This document shows positions 51,923 to 60,328 of a stretch of DNA of 64,000 nucleotides, in pieces. The position numbers were made by a program, and so were the translations under genes. The stretch comes from Nonomuraea polychroma (lineage in GTDB: Bacteria; Actinomycetota; Actinomycetes; Streptosporangiales; Streptosporangiaceae), in assembly GCF_004011505.1 (NCBI RefSeq), contig NZ_SAUN01000001.1:248001-312000 (forward strand), given 5' to 3'. Below the pieces are notes generated by a model. That model did no database searches. It had not been told where the DNA came from and saw only the letters and a list, made by a program, of their open reading frames with translations. Position 1 is the stretch's first letter. Each line of letters starts with the position of its first letter.

Positions 51923-53287
51923 ATGGCGAATCCGTTCACACTGGGCGTCGCCTCCGGGGAGCCGATGCCCGACGGCGTGGTCCTCTGGACCCGATTAGCG
52001 GTCGATCCCCTCAACGCCGACCCGGCGCGCCCGGGCGGCATGGCCCGGCGGGCCGTCGAGGTGCGCTGGCAGCTCGCCGAGGACGAACGTTTCACCCGGG
52101 GCCTGCGGCAGGGCACGGTCCAGGCGCAGCCGTCCTGGGCGCACAGCGTGCACGTCAGGGTGGCCGGGCTCAAGCCGGGCGCCGACTACTTCTACCGCTT
52201 CAGGGCGGGCGGCGAGCTCAGTCCGGTGGGGCGCACCAGGACCGCGGACAACCCGGCCGCGGCGCGGCCCGTGCGGTTCGCGGTCGCCAACTGCCAGCGG
52301 TTCGAGCACGGTTTCTACACCGCCTACCGGCATCTGGCCGCGGAGCGGCCCGACGTCGTCTTCCACGTCGGCGACTACATCTACGAGTCGCGCCAGGCCG
52401 CCTCCGTGGTGCGGCCGCTGGGGCCGGTGCCCGGTGAGGTCAGCAGGCTGCATGAGTACCGCCTGCGTTACGCCCGCTACAAGACCGATCCCGACCTGCA
52501 GGCCGCGCATGCCGCCGCGCCCTGGGTGACGACCTGGGACGATCACGAGGTGGCCGACAACTACCGGGGCAAGGGCGACGGGTCGGCGGCGTTCCTGAGG
52601 CGGCGGGCGGCTGCGTACCAGGCGTATTACGAGCACCAGCCGCTCCGGGTGCGGCCGGAGGGCGGCAACCTGCAGATGTACCGGCGGCGGACGTACGGGC
52701 TCGTCGCCGACTTCATGGTGCTGGACGTGCGCCAGCACCGCGACGGGTCCACCATGCTGGGCGCCGCGCAGGAGCAGTGGCTGTTGTCCCGTTTGGGCAC
52801 CAGCCCGGTCAGGTGGCGGGTGCTGGTGCAGCCGCTGTTCTTCGCCCGGCGCTTCGTCCCAGGACCGCCGCCCAACCTGCGCCCGGACTCCTGGGACGGT
52901 CACCAGGCCGAGCGCGCCCGCATCCTGGGCGCGAACGCGTCAGGCCTGGTCGTGTTCAGCGGGGACGTGCACAACTTCTGGGCGGGCGAGCTCAAGGCGG
53001 ACTTCCTCGACCCGGCGTCGGCCACGGTGGGGGTGGAGTTCGTGGGCAGCTCGATCACCAGCAGGCCGCCGCAGACCGACGGCCCCGCCGTGCTCGCCGC
53101 GAACCCCCACCTGAAGTTCTTCGACGACCGCCGGGGCTATCTGTCCTGCGTGGCCGGCCCTGAGGAGCTGCGCGTGGCGGTGCGTGCGCTGGACTTCGTG
53201 GACAGGAAAGGAGCACAGGTACGGACGGTGGCGGAGTTCCTCACGAAGGGAGACGGGCTGACGTCAGAAAATACCTCTAGCAAATAG
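51923..53287 (+). CDS. PhoD-like alkaline phosphatase/phosphodiesterase
   Basis: This 454-residue PhoD family metallo-phosphatase has an N-terminal PhoD domain (FTLGVASGEPMPDGVVLWTR) and metal ligands in FHVGDYIYE, TWDDHEVADNY and VVFSGDVHNFW. PhoD proteins use Ca/Fe to hydrolyse phosphodiesters and are normally exported by Tat. No Tat signal is present here; the protein starts directly at the mature domain, so it is either cytoplasmic or exported by another route. It begins 4 bp after fadA6 and may read from the same promoter. Confidence 0.88.
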   Translation: MANPFTLGVASGEPMPDGVVLWTRLAVDPLNADPARPGGMARRAVEVRWQLAEDERFTRGLRQGTVQAQPSWAHSVHVRVAGLKPGADYFYRFRAGGELSPVGRTRTADNPAAARPVRFAVANCQRFEHGFYTAYRHLAAERPDVVFHVGDYIYESRQAASVVRPLGPVPGEVSRLHEYRLRYARYKTDPDLQAAHAAAPWVTTWDDHEVADNYRGKGDGSAAFLRRRAAAYQAYYEHQPLRVRPEGGNLQMYRRRTYGLVADFMVLDVRQHRDGSTMLGAAQEQWLLSRLGTSPVRWRVLVQPLFFARRFVPGPPPNLRPDSWDGHQAERARILGANASGLVVFSGDVHNFWAGELKADFLDPASATVGVEFVGSSITSRPPQTDGPAVLAANPHLKFFDDRRGYLSCVAGPEELRVAVRALDFVDRKGAQVRTVAEFLTKGDGLTSENTSSK

Positions 53288-53301
53288 GAAACTTTCCTAT
53301 T
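53283..53301. promoter_or_regulatory. perfect 19-bp palindrome upstream of the GH3 gene
   Basis: AATAGGAAACTTTCCTATT is a perfect inverted repeat with a single-base centre. It overlaps the last codon region of the phosphatase gene and ends 11 bases before the GH3 ATG. The A/T richness stands out in this G/C-rich DNA, and it fits a strong repressor site for an amino-sugar enzyme. Confidence 0.7.
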
Positions 53302-53312
53302 AGATTGCGGGC

Positions 53313-54797
53313 ATGCCCCAGAGCGGTGACCTGCTTCGCCTTGCCGACGCCGTCCTCTTCCCCGGTTTCGCGGGACAGACGCCCCCTGACTGGCTCCGTC
53401 GCAGACTCGGCGACGGGCTGGCGGGCGTGGTGTTGTTCTCCCGCAACATCGCCGGCCCCGACCAGCTGGCCCGGCTGACCGCCGCGCTACGCGCCGAGAA
53501 CCCCTCGGTGCTCGTCGGCACCGACGAGGAGTCCGGCGAGGTCACCAGACTGGAGGTGGCCACCGGCAGCAGCCGCCCCGGCGGGTACGCGCTCGGCGTC
53601 GTGGACGACGTGGTCCTGACCGAGGCCGTCGCCAGGGACCTCGGCGGCGACCTGGCCAAGGCCGGCATCACGATCGACTTCGCCCCCTCCGCCGACGTGA
53701 ACTCCAATCCGGACAACCCGGTCATCGGCCTTCGGGCGTTCGGCGCGGACCCGGCCCTGGTCGCCCGGCACACCAGGGCGTTCGTCCGCGGCCTGCAGTC
53801 GGCCGGCGTCGCCGCCTGTGCCAAGCACTTCCCCGGGCACGGGGACACCTCCATCGACTCGCACCACGGCGTGCCCGTGGTGGCCGGCGACGGGATCGAG
53901 GCCGCGCTGGTCCCTTTCCGCGAGGCGATCAAGGAGGGGGTCAAGGCCGTGATGACCGGCCACCTCCTGGTGCCCTCGTACGACGCCGAACTGCCCGCCA
54001 CACTCAGCCCCAAGGTCCTCACGGGTCTGCTCCGTGAGGAGCTGGGCTACGACGGGATGATCATCACGGACGGCATCGAGATGGCCGCGGTGTCGGGGGC
54101 GTACGGGATCGGGGGCGCCTCCGCCCGCGCCATCGCCGCCGGAGCCGACGCGATCTGCATCGGCGGCGAGCGGGCCGACGAGGCCACCTCCGTCGAGGTC
54201 CGCGACGCCATCGCCGCCGCGGTGACCGAAGGACTGCTGCCCGAGGAGCGGTTGGCCGACGCCGCTCGCCGGGTCCGCGAGCTGGCCGCCTGGGCCACTT
54301 CCTCGGGCAGCCATCTACCGGGCCACGAGAACGGCTACCTCGGCCTCACGGCCGCCCGCAGGGCCGTCCGCATCACCCGCCGCTCCACGGCCCCGATCCT
54401 GCCCCTGACCTCGTCCCCGTACGTGGTCGAACTGACCCCTGAGATGAACCTGGCCATCGACAAGGGCACCCCCTGGGGCGTCGGCGAGCCCCTCAGCCGC
54501 CTGCTGCCCGGCACCACGGTCATCCGCCTCGCGGCAGGCGAGGCGACGGGCGCCGCGCTGGAACGCCTGATCGGCGCGGCCGTCTTCCGCCCTCTGGTGA
54601 TCGTGGTCCGCGACGCGCACCGCCACGCCTGGCAGGCCGAGGCCCTGCGGCACCTCCTCAGCGCCCGCCCGGACGCCGTCGTGGTCGAGATGGGCCTGCC
54701 CGCTCGCTCGGACCTGGGCGCCGTCCACGTCGCCACGTACGGCTCCGCGCGGGTCTGCGGGCAGGCCGCGGCCGAGGTGCTGACCGGTAGTGTGTGA
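53313..54797 (+). CDS. GH3 beta-N-acetylglucosaminidase (NagZ-like)
   Basis: This 494-residue GH3 enzyme has the NagZ hallmark segment KHFPGHGDTSIDSHHG (Asp/His dyad loop) and the nucleophile Asp in IITDGIEMAAVS. It would release N-acetylglucosamine from chitin- or peptidoglycan-derived fragments in the cytoplasm, since no signal peptide is seen. A C-terminal domain of about 170 residues follows the barrel. The palindrome upstream indicates tight control. It overlaps the pentapeptide gene by 8 bp and provides a link to the two GlcNAc modules at 32-45 kb. Confidence 0.9.
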   Translation: MPQSGDLLRLADAVLFPGFAGQTPPDWLRRRLGDGLAGVVLFSRNIAGPDQLARLTAALRAENPSVLVGTDEESGEVTRLEVATGSSRPGGYALGVVDDVVLTEAVARDLGGDLAKAGITIDFAPSADVNSNPDNPVIGLRAFGADPALVARHTRAFVRGLQSAGVAACAKHFPGHGDTSIDSHHGVPVVAGDGIEAALVPFREAIKEGVKAVMTGHLLVPSYDAELPATLSPKVLTGLLREELGYDGMIITDGIEMAAVSGAYGIGGASARAIAAGADAICIGGERADEATSVEVRDAIAAAVTEGLLPEERLADAARRVRELAAWATSSGSHLPGHENGYLGLTAARRAVRITRRSTAPILPLTSSPYVVELTPEMNLAIDKGTPWGVGEPLSRLLPGTTVIRLAAGEATGAALERLIGAAVFRPLVIVVRDAHRHAWQAEALRHLLSARPDAVVVEMGLPARSDLGAVHVATYGSARVCGQAAAEVLTGSV

Positions 54798-55473
54798 CAC
54801 CGTGAACTTCGACGGCGAGGACCTCTCACACAAAGCGCTGGCCGACCGTCTCCCGCCCGACGAGCCGCACGTCTTCCGCGACTGCGATCTCACCGAGGCC
54901 GACTTGTGGGGCGCCTCGCTGGCCGGGGCCCGGTTCGAGTCCTGCGTCCTGGAGCAGACCGACTTCCGCAAGGCCGACCTGGACGGAGCGGTGTTCACGG
55001 GCGGTGGCGGGATGCGGACCCGGTTCAACGACGCCGATCTCATCGACGTGACCTTCACGGACGTGGACCTGTCGTCGGCCCAGTTCGGCGGGGCGCTGCT
55101 GACGGACGCCTCGTTCACCGGTTGCCGCATGATCGGCGCCTCCCTGACCGCGTCCCGGGGCACCGGCTTCAAGATCGCCCGCTCCAACCTGACCCTGGCC
55201 AACCTGGGCGGGTGCTCGCTGCGCGGCGAGGTCGTCGAGGGCGTGCGCTTCGACGACGCCGACCTGTCGGGGTGCGACTTCACGGAGGCCACGTTCAGCG
55301 ACTGCCGCTTCATCGGCACGCGCCTGCTCAACACGAAGTTCGCCAAGGCGGACCTGCGCGGCGCCGACCTGGGGGAGCCGGACGACGCCAAGCTGCGGGC
55401 CTTCGCGGGCGCCGTCATCAACCAGACCCAGGCCAACGCCATCCTCGCCGCCCGCGGCATCACCGTCCTCTGA
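54790..55473 (+). CDS. pentapeptide-repeat protein
   Basis: This 227-residue right-handed beta-helix protein has many A(D/N)LxX units (FRDCDLTEADLWGASLAGAR, DFRKADLDGAVF, DADLSGCDF, KADLRGADL). Such proteins can mimic DNA and protect gyrase, but most have no known role. A non-repeat stretch of about 25 residues precedes the first coil. The GTG at 54790 lies within the GH3 gene; GTG 54802 is an alternative start. It ends 25 bp before the convergent ipdC gene. Confidence 0.87.
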   Translation: MCDTVNFDGEDLSHKALADRLPPDEPHVFRDCDLTEADLWGASLAGARFESCVLEQTDFRKADLDGAVFTGGGGMRTRFNDADLIDVTFTDVDLSSAQFGGALLTDASFTGCRMIGASLTASRGTGFKIARSNLTLANLGGCSLRGEVVEGVRFDDADLSGCDFTEATFSDCRFIGTRLLNTKFAKADLRGADLGEPDDAKLRAFAGAVINQTQANAILAARGITVL

Positions 55474-55498
55474 CCCCACGTCCGCCGTGGGCAAGCCG

Positions 55499-56530
55499 TC
55501 ACCCCGGCTCGGAGAGGCGCGTCAGCGTGGCGGTGGCCTCCGCCATGATGCGCTCGATCAGCTCACGGCACGACGGCAGGTCGTCGATCACGCCCACGAC
55601 CTGGCCCGACGCCATCACGCCCAGGTCCGCCCGCCCGTCCACCATCGCCGCCCGCAACAGCACGGGTGTGTTCGCCGCCTGCAGCACCTGGGCCCAGGTC
55701 AGCTCGCGGCCGCGCCTCATCCGGCGGCCCTCGCGGATCATCGCCGCCCACGACAGCCCTGACAGCCGTTTGAACCTGGCCCCGTTCACGACGGCCCTGG
55801 CCAGACGGGAACGTTCGAGCGAGGCCACGAACGGGGTGTTCAGCACCCGGTGCGGCACCCCGTCCACCTTGGTCGTCACCACGGTCTCCCGCGCCGCCAG
55901 GTAGACCTTCTTCACCTCGTCCGGCACCGGCGAGTCGCTCGTCAGCAGGAACCGGGTGCCCATGGCGATCCCGCACGCCCCGTACGCCAGCGCCGCCACC
56001 AGCCCCCGCCCGTCGAAGAAGCCGCCGGCCGCGATCACCGGGATGTCCACCGCGTCCACGACCTGCGGCAGCAGCAGGGTCGTGGCGACCGGCCCGGTGT
56101 GGCCGCCGCCCTCGCCGCCCTGGACGATGACCGCGTCCACCCCCCAGGCCGCCACCTTCTCCGCATGCCTGCGGGCCCCCACGGAGGGGATCGTCACCAC
56201 TCCGGCGTCCTTGAGCCGGGCGATCAGGTCCCGCCTGGGCGCCTGGGCGAACGACGCCACCCGCACGCCCTCGCGCACCATCACCTCCACCCGCTCGGCC
56301 GCGTCGTCGGCGTCCGAGCGGATGTTCACCCCGAACGGCGCGTCCGTGCGCTCCTTCACCCGCCGGACGGCCTCGGTCATCTCGGCGACCGACATGGTGG
56401 CGGCGCCGATCACGCCCAGCCCGCCCGCCTGGGAGACGGCCGCCGCCAGGCGCGCGCCCGCGACGTACCCCATCCCGGTCTGCACGATCGGATACCGGCA
56501 GCCGACCAGGGACGTCAGCGCGGTCCTCAC
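55499..56530 (-). CDS. ipdC: IpdC-like flavin-dependent 5-hydroxy-indene-carboxyl-CoA reductase (steroid ring C/D)
   Basis: This 343-residue FMN protein of the nitronate-monooxygenase/enoyl-reductase fold starts MRTALTSLVGCRYPIVQTGMGYVAG-like (split motif CRYPIVQTGMGYVAG) and has VIVQGGEGGGHTG and AAGGFFDGRGLVAALAYGA. The IpdC orthologue in mycobacteria reduces a hydroxyl-indene carboxyl-CoA on the path from HIP-CoA. GTG start in a GTGA overlap with ipdB. The echA20-ipdA-ipdB-ipdC order matches the mycobacterial KstR2 regulon. Confidence in the exact step rests on context. Confidence 0.88.
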   Translation of the reverse strand: MRTALTSLVGCRYPIVQTGMGYVAGARLAAAVSQAGGLGVIGAATMSVAEMTEAVRRVKERTDAPFGVNIRSDADDAAERVEVMVREGVRVASFAQAPRRDLIARLKDAGVVTIPSVGARRHAEKVAAWGVDAVIVQGGEGGGHTGPVATTLLLPQVVDAVDIPVIAAGGFFDGRGLVAALAYGACGIAMGTRFLLTSDSPVPDEVKKVYLAARETVVTTKVDGVPHRVLNTPFVASLERSRLARAVVNGARFKRLSGLSWAAMIREGRRMRRGRELTWAQVLQAANTPVLLRAAMVDGRADLGVMASGQVVGVIDDLPSCRELIERIMAEATATLTRLSEPG

Positions 56531-57249
56531 GCCGCCACCTCGCGGTCGCGGGTCCTTGCGGGGTCGAGCCGGTCCAGGACGCGCAGCTCCTCGGGGTCCG
56601 GCTCCCGCGTCACCGGGACATCTGCGTCGATCACGAGGTCGAAACCGGTCGCCGCCACCACGTCGTCGACAGTCACCCCCGGATGCACGGACGCCAGCCG
56701 CATCGACCCGTCAGCGGTGCGGAAGTCCAGCACGGCCAGGTTCGTCACCACGCGCCGCAGATCGAACGCGCCCCGATCGGTCCCGAGCCCGCTGACCATG
56801 TCGACGCGAGGCACGAAGACGCGCGGGCTGTGCCGGGGGATCCAGTAGCTCGTCGGGTCGCATCGGGTGTTGCCCGGCGCGCCCCGCACTCCGAGCAACT
56901 GTGTCTTGGGCCGTGCCCAGTCGCCGATGCAGGAGATGTTCGTGTTGCCGTACCGGTCGATCTGGCTCGCGCCGAGCATGACGTGCCGCCGTCCGTTCAG
57001 CACCAGCCACAGGTGGTCCCTGAACGGCAGCCATCCCTCGACCACCTCGGGCGCCTGCCCCAGTCCCGGCACGTCCCCGGTGAGCAGGCAGACGCCGTCG
57101 TGCGTGAGCAGGTCCGGCTCGAACGTCAGCCGTGCCAGCCGTGCCCCCAGCACCGTGACCGCCCCGCCGATCCCCGCCGCCAGGATCTCCCCGTCGCCCC
57201 TGAACGCCTCCGCGCACGCCACCACGCAGACATCAGCCCTGCTGCTCAT
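56527..57249 (-). CDS. ipdB: IpdB, beta subunit of COCHEA-CoA hydrolase (ring C opening)
   Basis: This 240-residue CoA-transferase-fold subunit follows mycobacterial IpdB closely: SSRADVCVVACAEAFRGDGE, GARLARLTFEPDLL, GRRHVMLGASQIDRYGNTNI, GVRGAPGNT and LHPGVT-like SVHPGVTVDDV. With IpdA it hydrolyses a carbon-carbon bond of the last steroid ring, giving an acyl-CoA for beta-oxidation. The ATG overlaps ipdA by 17 bp and has GGAG upstream. It overlaps ipdC in a GTGA junction. Confidence 0.93.
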   Translation of the reverse strand: MSSRADVCVVACAEAFRGDGEILAAGIGGAVTVLGARLARLTFEPDLLTHDGVCLLTGDVPGLGQAPEVVEGWLPFRDHLWLVLNGRRHVMLGASQIDRYGNTNISCIGDWARPKTQLLGVRGAPGNTRCDPTSYWIPRHSPRVFVPRVDMVSGLGTDRGAFDLRRVVTNLAVLDFRTADGSMRLASVHPGVTVDDVVAATGFDLVIDADVPVTREPDPEELRVLDRLDPARTRDREVAA

Positions 57250-58012
57250 CGACACCCGTCTCCACGTAACGCCGCTGCCGCTCCTCATCGCGCCCGTAGT
57301 CCGGCTCGCACGAGGTGAACCCGGCCCCGCCGGGCGCCTCCACCACGCCCGTCACCATCGACCTGCTGATCAACAGGGACTGCACCGGCCCTTCCTTCAG
57401 CAGGTCGGCGGTGTCCACGACGCGCTCGCACGAGACGTAGCAGCGCGCCGCCGCCTTCGCGTAGAGATCGTCGAAGTACGGATCCGGCCCCAGGTATTGG
57501 GCGTTGCCGCGGGCGTCGGCCCGGTTCATGTGCACCAGGGCCACGTCCATGGTCAGCGCCGGGACCGCGACCAGCTCCTCCCCGTCCTCGTACGGCGACC
57601 GCACCGTCCGCAGCCCCGGGTTGACCCGCATCACGTCCGACCCCATCCCCGCCCGCGTCGGCAGGAACGGCAGCCGGTGCGCCGCGGCCAGCAGCCCGAA
57701 CATGAACATGCCCTCGTCGTACTCGGCGAACTCGATCTCCCCCGCCTGCCTGGCCCGCCGGAAATGGGGCTCGAGGGGGATGGTGTCGAGCGTGACGAAC
57801 GGGGCCACGACCTTGCGCACCTTCCCGGCCGCGCACAACATGCCGACGTCCGGGCCGCCGTAGGAGACGATCGTGAGATCCCGGACGGGGGAGCGGAGGA
57901 TGGCCGACACCAGGGCCATGGGTTTGCGCCGCGAGCCCCAGCCGCCGATCCCGACGGTCATCCCGCTCTCCAGCGCGCCCGCGACCTGCTCGGCGGACAT
58001 CACCTTGGTCAC
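57233..58012 (-). CDS. ipdA: IpdA, alpha subunit of COCHEA-CoA hydrolase (ring C opening)
   Basis: This 259-residue CoA-transferase-fold subunit has the segment TVGIGGWGSRRKPMALVSAI, plus VSYGGPDVGMLCAAGKV, LPFLPTRAGMGSDV, GNAQYLGPDPYFDDL and VEAPGGAGFTSCEPDYGRDE, all matching IpdA. The C-terminal 30 or so residues of mycobacterial IpdA are missing here; the gene ends soon after PDYGRDE. GTG start at 58012 in a GTGA overlap with echA20 and GGGAG upstream. It works as a heterotetramer with IpdB. Confidence 0.93.
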   Translation of the reverse strand: MTKVMSAEQVAGALESGMTVGIGGWGSRRKPMALVSAILRSPVRDLTIVSYGGPDVGMLCAAGKVRKVVAPFVTLDTIPLEPHFRRARQAGEIEFAEYDEGMFMFGLLAAAHRLPFLPTRAGMGSDVMRVNPGLRTVRSPYEDGEELVAVPALTMDVALVHMNRADARGNAQYLGPDPYFDDLYAKAAARCYVSCERVVDTADLLKEGPVQSLLISRSMVTGVVEAPGGAGFTSCEPDYGRDEERQRRYVETGVDEQQG

Positions 58013-58737
58013 GTGAACCGCTCCCTGTGCCGGTCGCCCGCTCCCATGAGGTTCAGCTCGAAGGTGAAGCCCTGCTCGAAGCGGTAGCTGCGCTTGACGT
58101 CCACGGGGTCGATGCCGTTGAGCGACTCCTTCGCGCGGCGGATGACGTACGGGTCCTTGGCGGCGATCTGCCCGGCCACCTCCATCGCCACGTCCCGCAG
58201 CTTGTCGTGGGGCACGACCTCCAGCACCGACCCGAACGCGTGCAACTCGGCGGCGGTGACATTCCTGCAGGTGTAGACCATGGCCCGCATCAGGTGCTGC
58301 GGCACCAGCCTCGCCAGGTGCGTGGCCGCGCCCAGCGCGCCCCGATCCACCTCCGGCAGCCCGAAATAGGCGTCGTCGGCGGCCACCACGACATCGGCGT
58401 TCCCGGCCAGCCCGACGCCGCCGCCCAGGCAGTGCCCGTGCACCGCCGCCACGACCGGCACCGCGCACTCGTAGACGGCCGCGAACGCCGCGTAACAGGC
58501 CCGGTTGACCCCGACCAGGGCCTCGTGTCCGCCGGCGTCCCGCAGCTCCTTGATGTCGACCCCGGCGTTGAACCCGCGCCCCTCGGCCCGTAAGACGACC
58601 ACCCTGGTCCCTGGGTCGTCCCCGGCGGCCCGCACGGCCTCGGCCAGTTCCTCCCAGCCCCGCACGGTCAACGCGTTCACCGGCGGCACGTCGACGACGA
58701 TTTCGGCGACCGGCCCGGCCCGCAGCGTGATTCCCAT
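58009..58737 (-). CDS. echA20: EchA20-like ring D hydrolase (crotonase fold)
   Basis: This 242-residue crotonase-fold enzyme has VVVLRAEGRGFNAGVDIKEL, YECAVPVVAAVHGHCLGGGVG, FGLPEVDRGALGAATHLARL and C-terminal YRFEQGFTFELNLMG, all as in EchA20. That enzyme hydrolyses HIEC-CoA, opening ring D. The ATG at 58737 or a GTG at 58743 may be the start; both share a GGAGAGG ribosome region. It is the first gene of the operon echA20-ipdA-ipdB-ipdC, divergent from an SDR and facing a KstR2-like operator. Confidence 0.93.
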   Translation of the reverse strand: MGITLRAGPVAEIVVDVPPVNALTVRGWEELAEAVRAAGDDPGTRVVVLRAEGRGFNAGVDIKELRDAGGHEALVGVNRACYAAFAAVYECAVPVVAAVHGHCLGGGVGLAGNADVVVAADDAYFGLPEVDRGALGAATHLARLVPQHLMRAMVYTCRNVTAAELHAFGSVLEVVPHDKLRDVAMEVAGQIAAKDPYVIRRAKESLNGIDPVDVKRSYRFEQGFTFELNLMGAGDRHRERFT

Positions 58738-58773
58738 CCCCACCCGCCTCTCCTGTCCGCGACATCATGGTTC

Positions 58774-58787
58774 ACCTAACGCTTGCT
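58774..58787. promoter_or_regulatory. KstR2-like operator between echA20 and the divergent SDR
   Basis: ACCTAACGCTTGCT matches AnCAAGnnCTTGnT with two mismatches in the left half. A second overlapping right half, CTTGGT (58786-58791), follows. It lies 37 bases before the echA20 ATG and 17 before the SDR GTG. Confidence 0.68.
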
Positions 58788-58803
58788 TGGTACGGTAACA
58801 TCC

Positions 58804-59613
58804 GTGACCGCGACTTACGACTACACGGGCAAGTCCGTCCTGGTGACGGGTGGGACCAAGGGCATCGGCGCGGGAATCGCGCGGGCTTTCCAGGAGGCGG
58901 GCGCCGAGGTGACCGTCTGCGCCCGCACGCCGCCCGCGAGCGACGAGTTCCGCTTCGTCCAGGCGGATGTGCGGGTCCCTGAGGACGTCGAGCGGCTCGT
59001 GGCCGGGTTCGACCGGCTCGACGTGGTGGTCAACAACGCGGGCGGCTCGCCGTACGCGCCGCTGGAGGGCACCTCGCCACGCCTGCACGCCCGCGTCATC
59101 GAGCTCAACCTGACGGCCCCGCTCCTGGTCGCCCAGTACGCCTACCCGCTGCTCGCCGCCGCCCGCGGGGCCATCGTCATGATCGGCAGCTCCAGCGGCA
59201 CCCGGCCCTCGCCGGGCACCTCCGCGTACGGCGCAGCCAAGGCCGGCCTGCACCACCTGGCCCGCTGCCTGGCCGCCGAGTGGGCACCCCACGTGCGGGT
59301 CAACACGGTCATCGTCGGCCTCGCCGCCACGGAGAGCGCGGCGGGTCACTACGGCGAGCACGGCGACGGGCGGCTCGGCGCGGCGATCCCGGCCGGCCGC
59401 CTGGCGACGCCCGAGGACGTGGCCAGGGCCTGCCTGTGGCTGTCCGTGCCGGGCTACGTGACGGGCGCGGAGGTACGGGTGGACGGTGGCGGCGAGATCC
59501 CGTACTGGCGGCACCTGGCCGGAGACCTCGCCGCCGAAAGCGCGCCCTCCAGGCCGGAGAGCGCGCTCCAGAAGGGCGGGGCGCCGGCGCCGCCGCGCAC
59601 CCTCACGGGCTGA
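58804..59613 (+). CDS. SDR family oxidoreductase, probable steroid-catabolism dehydrogenase
   Basis: This 269-residue short-chain dehydrogenase has TGGTKGIGAGIARAF, VNNAGGSPYAPL, IGSSSG, YGAAK and GLAATESA. It has an unusual C-terminal tail after VDGGGEIPYWRHL that is rich in Ala, Pro and Arg. Divergence from echA20 across a KstR2-like operator mirrors the SDR genes of the mycobacterial ring C/D cluster (Rv3548c/Rv3549c region). The GTG at 58804 has no clear ribosome site; leaderless translation is plausible. Confidence 0.85.
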   Translation: MTATYDYTGKSVLVTGGTKGIGAGIARAFQEAGAEVTVCARTPPASDEFRFVQADVRVPEDVERLVAGFDRLDVVVNNAGGSPYAPLEGTSPRLHARVIELNLTAPLLVAQYAYPLLAAARGAIVMIGSSSGTRPSPGTSAYGAAKAGLHHLARCLAAEWAPHVRVNTVIVGLAATESAAGHYGEHGDGRLGAAIPAGRLATPEDVARACLWLSVPGYVTGAEVRVDGGGEIPYWRHLAGDLAAESAPSRPESALQKGGAPAPPRTLTG

Positions 59614-59665
59614 GCGACCAGGCGTGGAAGATCCTAGGGAAACCCGAGCTTTCGCCCTGGTCTTG
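59614..59665. terminator. hairpin between convergent SDR and NIPSNAP genes
   Basis: GACCAGGCG (about 59616-59624) pairs with CGCCCTGGTC (about 59655-59664) around a loop holding CTAGGGAAACCC. It lies between two convergent stops. Confidence 0.5.
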
Positions 59666-59677
59666 GTCAGGGGGTCC

Positions 59678-60328
59678 CTAGCGCATGGCCGAGCGCGCCG
59701 TGGGGCGCAGGCGGATGCGCTGCGGGGCGGCGGTCAGGCGTGACTTCAGCATCGGCAGGTCCACCTCACGCTCGTCGCCGGGTGTGTCGAACCGGGTGAA
59801 CCACACGAAGACATTCTCCCCGGTGCGGACCGGCAGCCGCGGATAGGTGTTCTCCGCGTGCTCGGTCTCGAACGCCGCCACCACCGGCGTCCCGGCCTCG
59901 GCCAGCACCGGAGCGACCTCGGCCGCGAAGAAGGCGGTGAAGCCCTCCTCGACGTGACAGATCGTGGCCACGTACAGGGACGGCGGGAGCTCGGCCGCGC
60001 CGGCCGGCGGACGCTCCCACGCGGGCGGCTCCACCAGCGCGCGCAGGAGCAGCACGTCGTCGGAGTCGATCAGCGTGGCGTTGGCGGCGTCGCGATGGGA
60101 CCGCCACACGGGCCCGCCGTAGAAGGCCTCCAGCGCCGCCTTCCGCGCCGGCATGTCGGGAAAGGCCCGCAGCCAGGGGAACGTGTCGGGCGCGTCCGGG
60201 TTGCGGAACGACCCGGCGATCCGCATGCCGGCCGCCTCCTGCGTCTCGACGAACTCCCGCTCGAACAGCTCGATGAGCGTGTCGCGCCGTCCGGGCCGCA
60301 TCGTGTACTGCCGTAGCTCATAGATCAT
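59678..60328 (-). CDS. NIPSNAP family protein
   Basis: This 216-residue protein has two ferredoxin-like NIPSNAP repeats. The first begins MIYELRQYTMRPGRRDTLIE and includes PWLRAFPDMPARKAALEAFY; the second is less conserved (ATICHVEEGFTAFFAAE, VWFTRFDTPGDER). Bacterial members have no firm function and are thought to bind small hydrophobic molecules. There is no signal peptide. It is convergent with the SDR gene. Confidence 0.85.
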   Translation of the reverse strand: MIYELRQYTMRPGRRDTLIELFEREFVETQEAAGMRIAGSFRNPDAPDTFPWLRAFPDMPARKAALEAFYGGPVWRSHRDAANATLIDSDDVLLLRALVEPPAWERPPAGAAELPPSLYVATICHVEEGFTAFFAAEVAPVLAEAGTPVVAAFETEHAENTYPRLPVRTGENVFVWFTRFDTPGDEREVDLPMLKSRLTAAPQRIRLRPTARSAMR

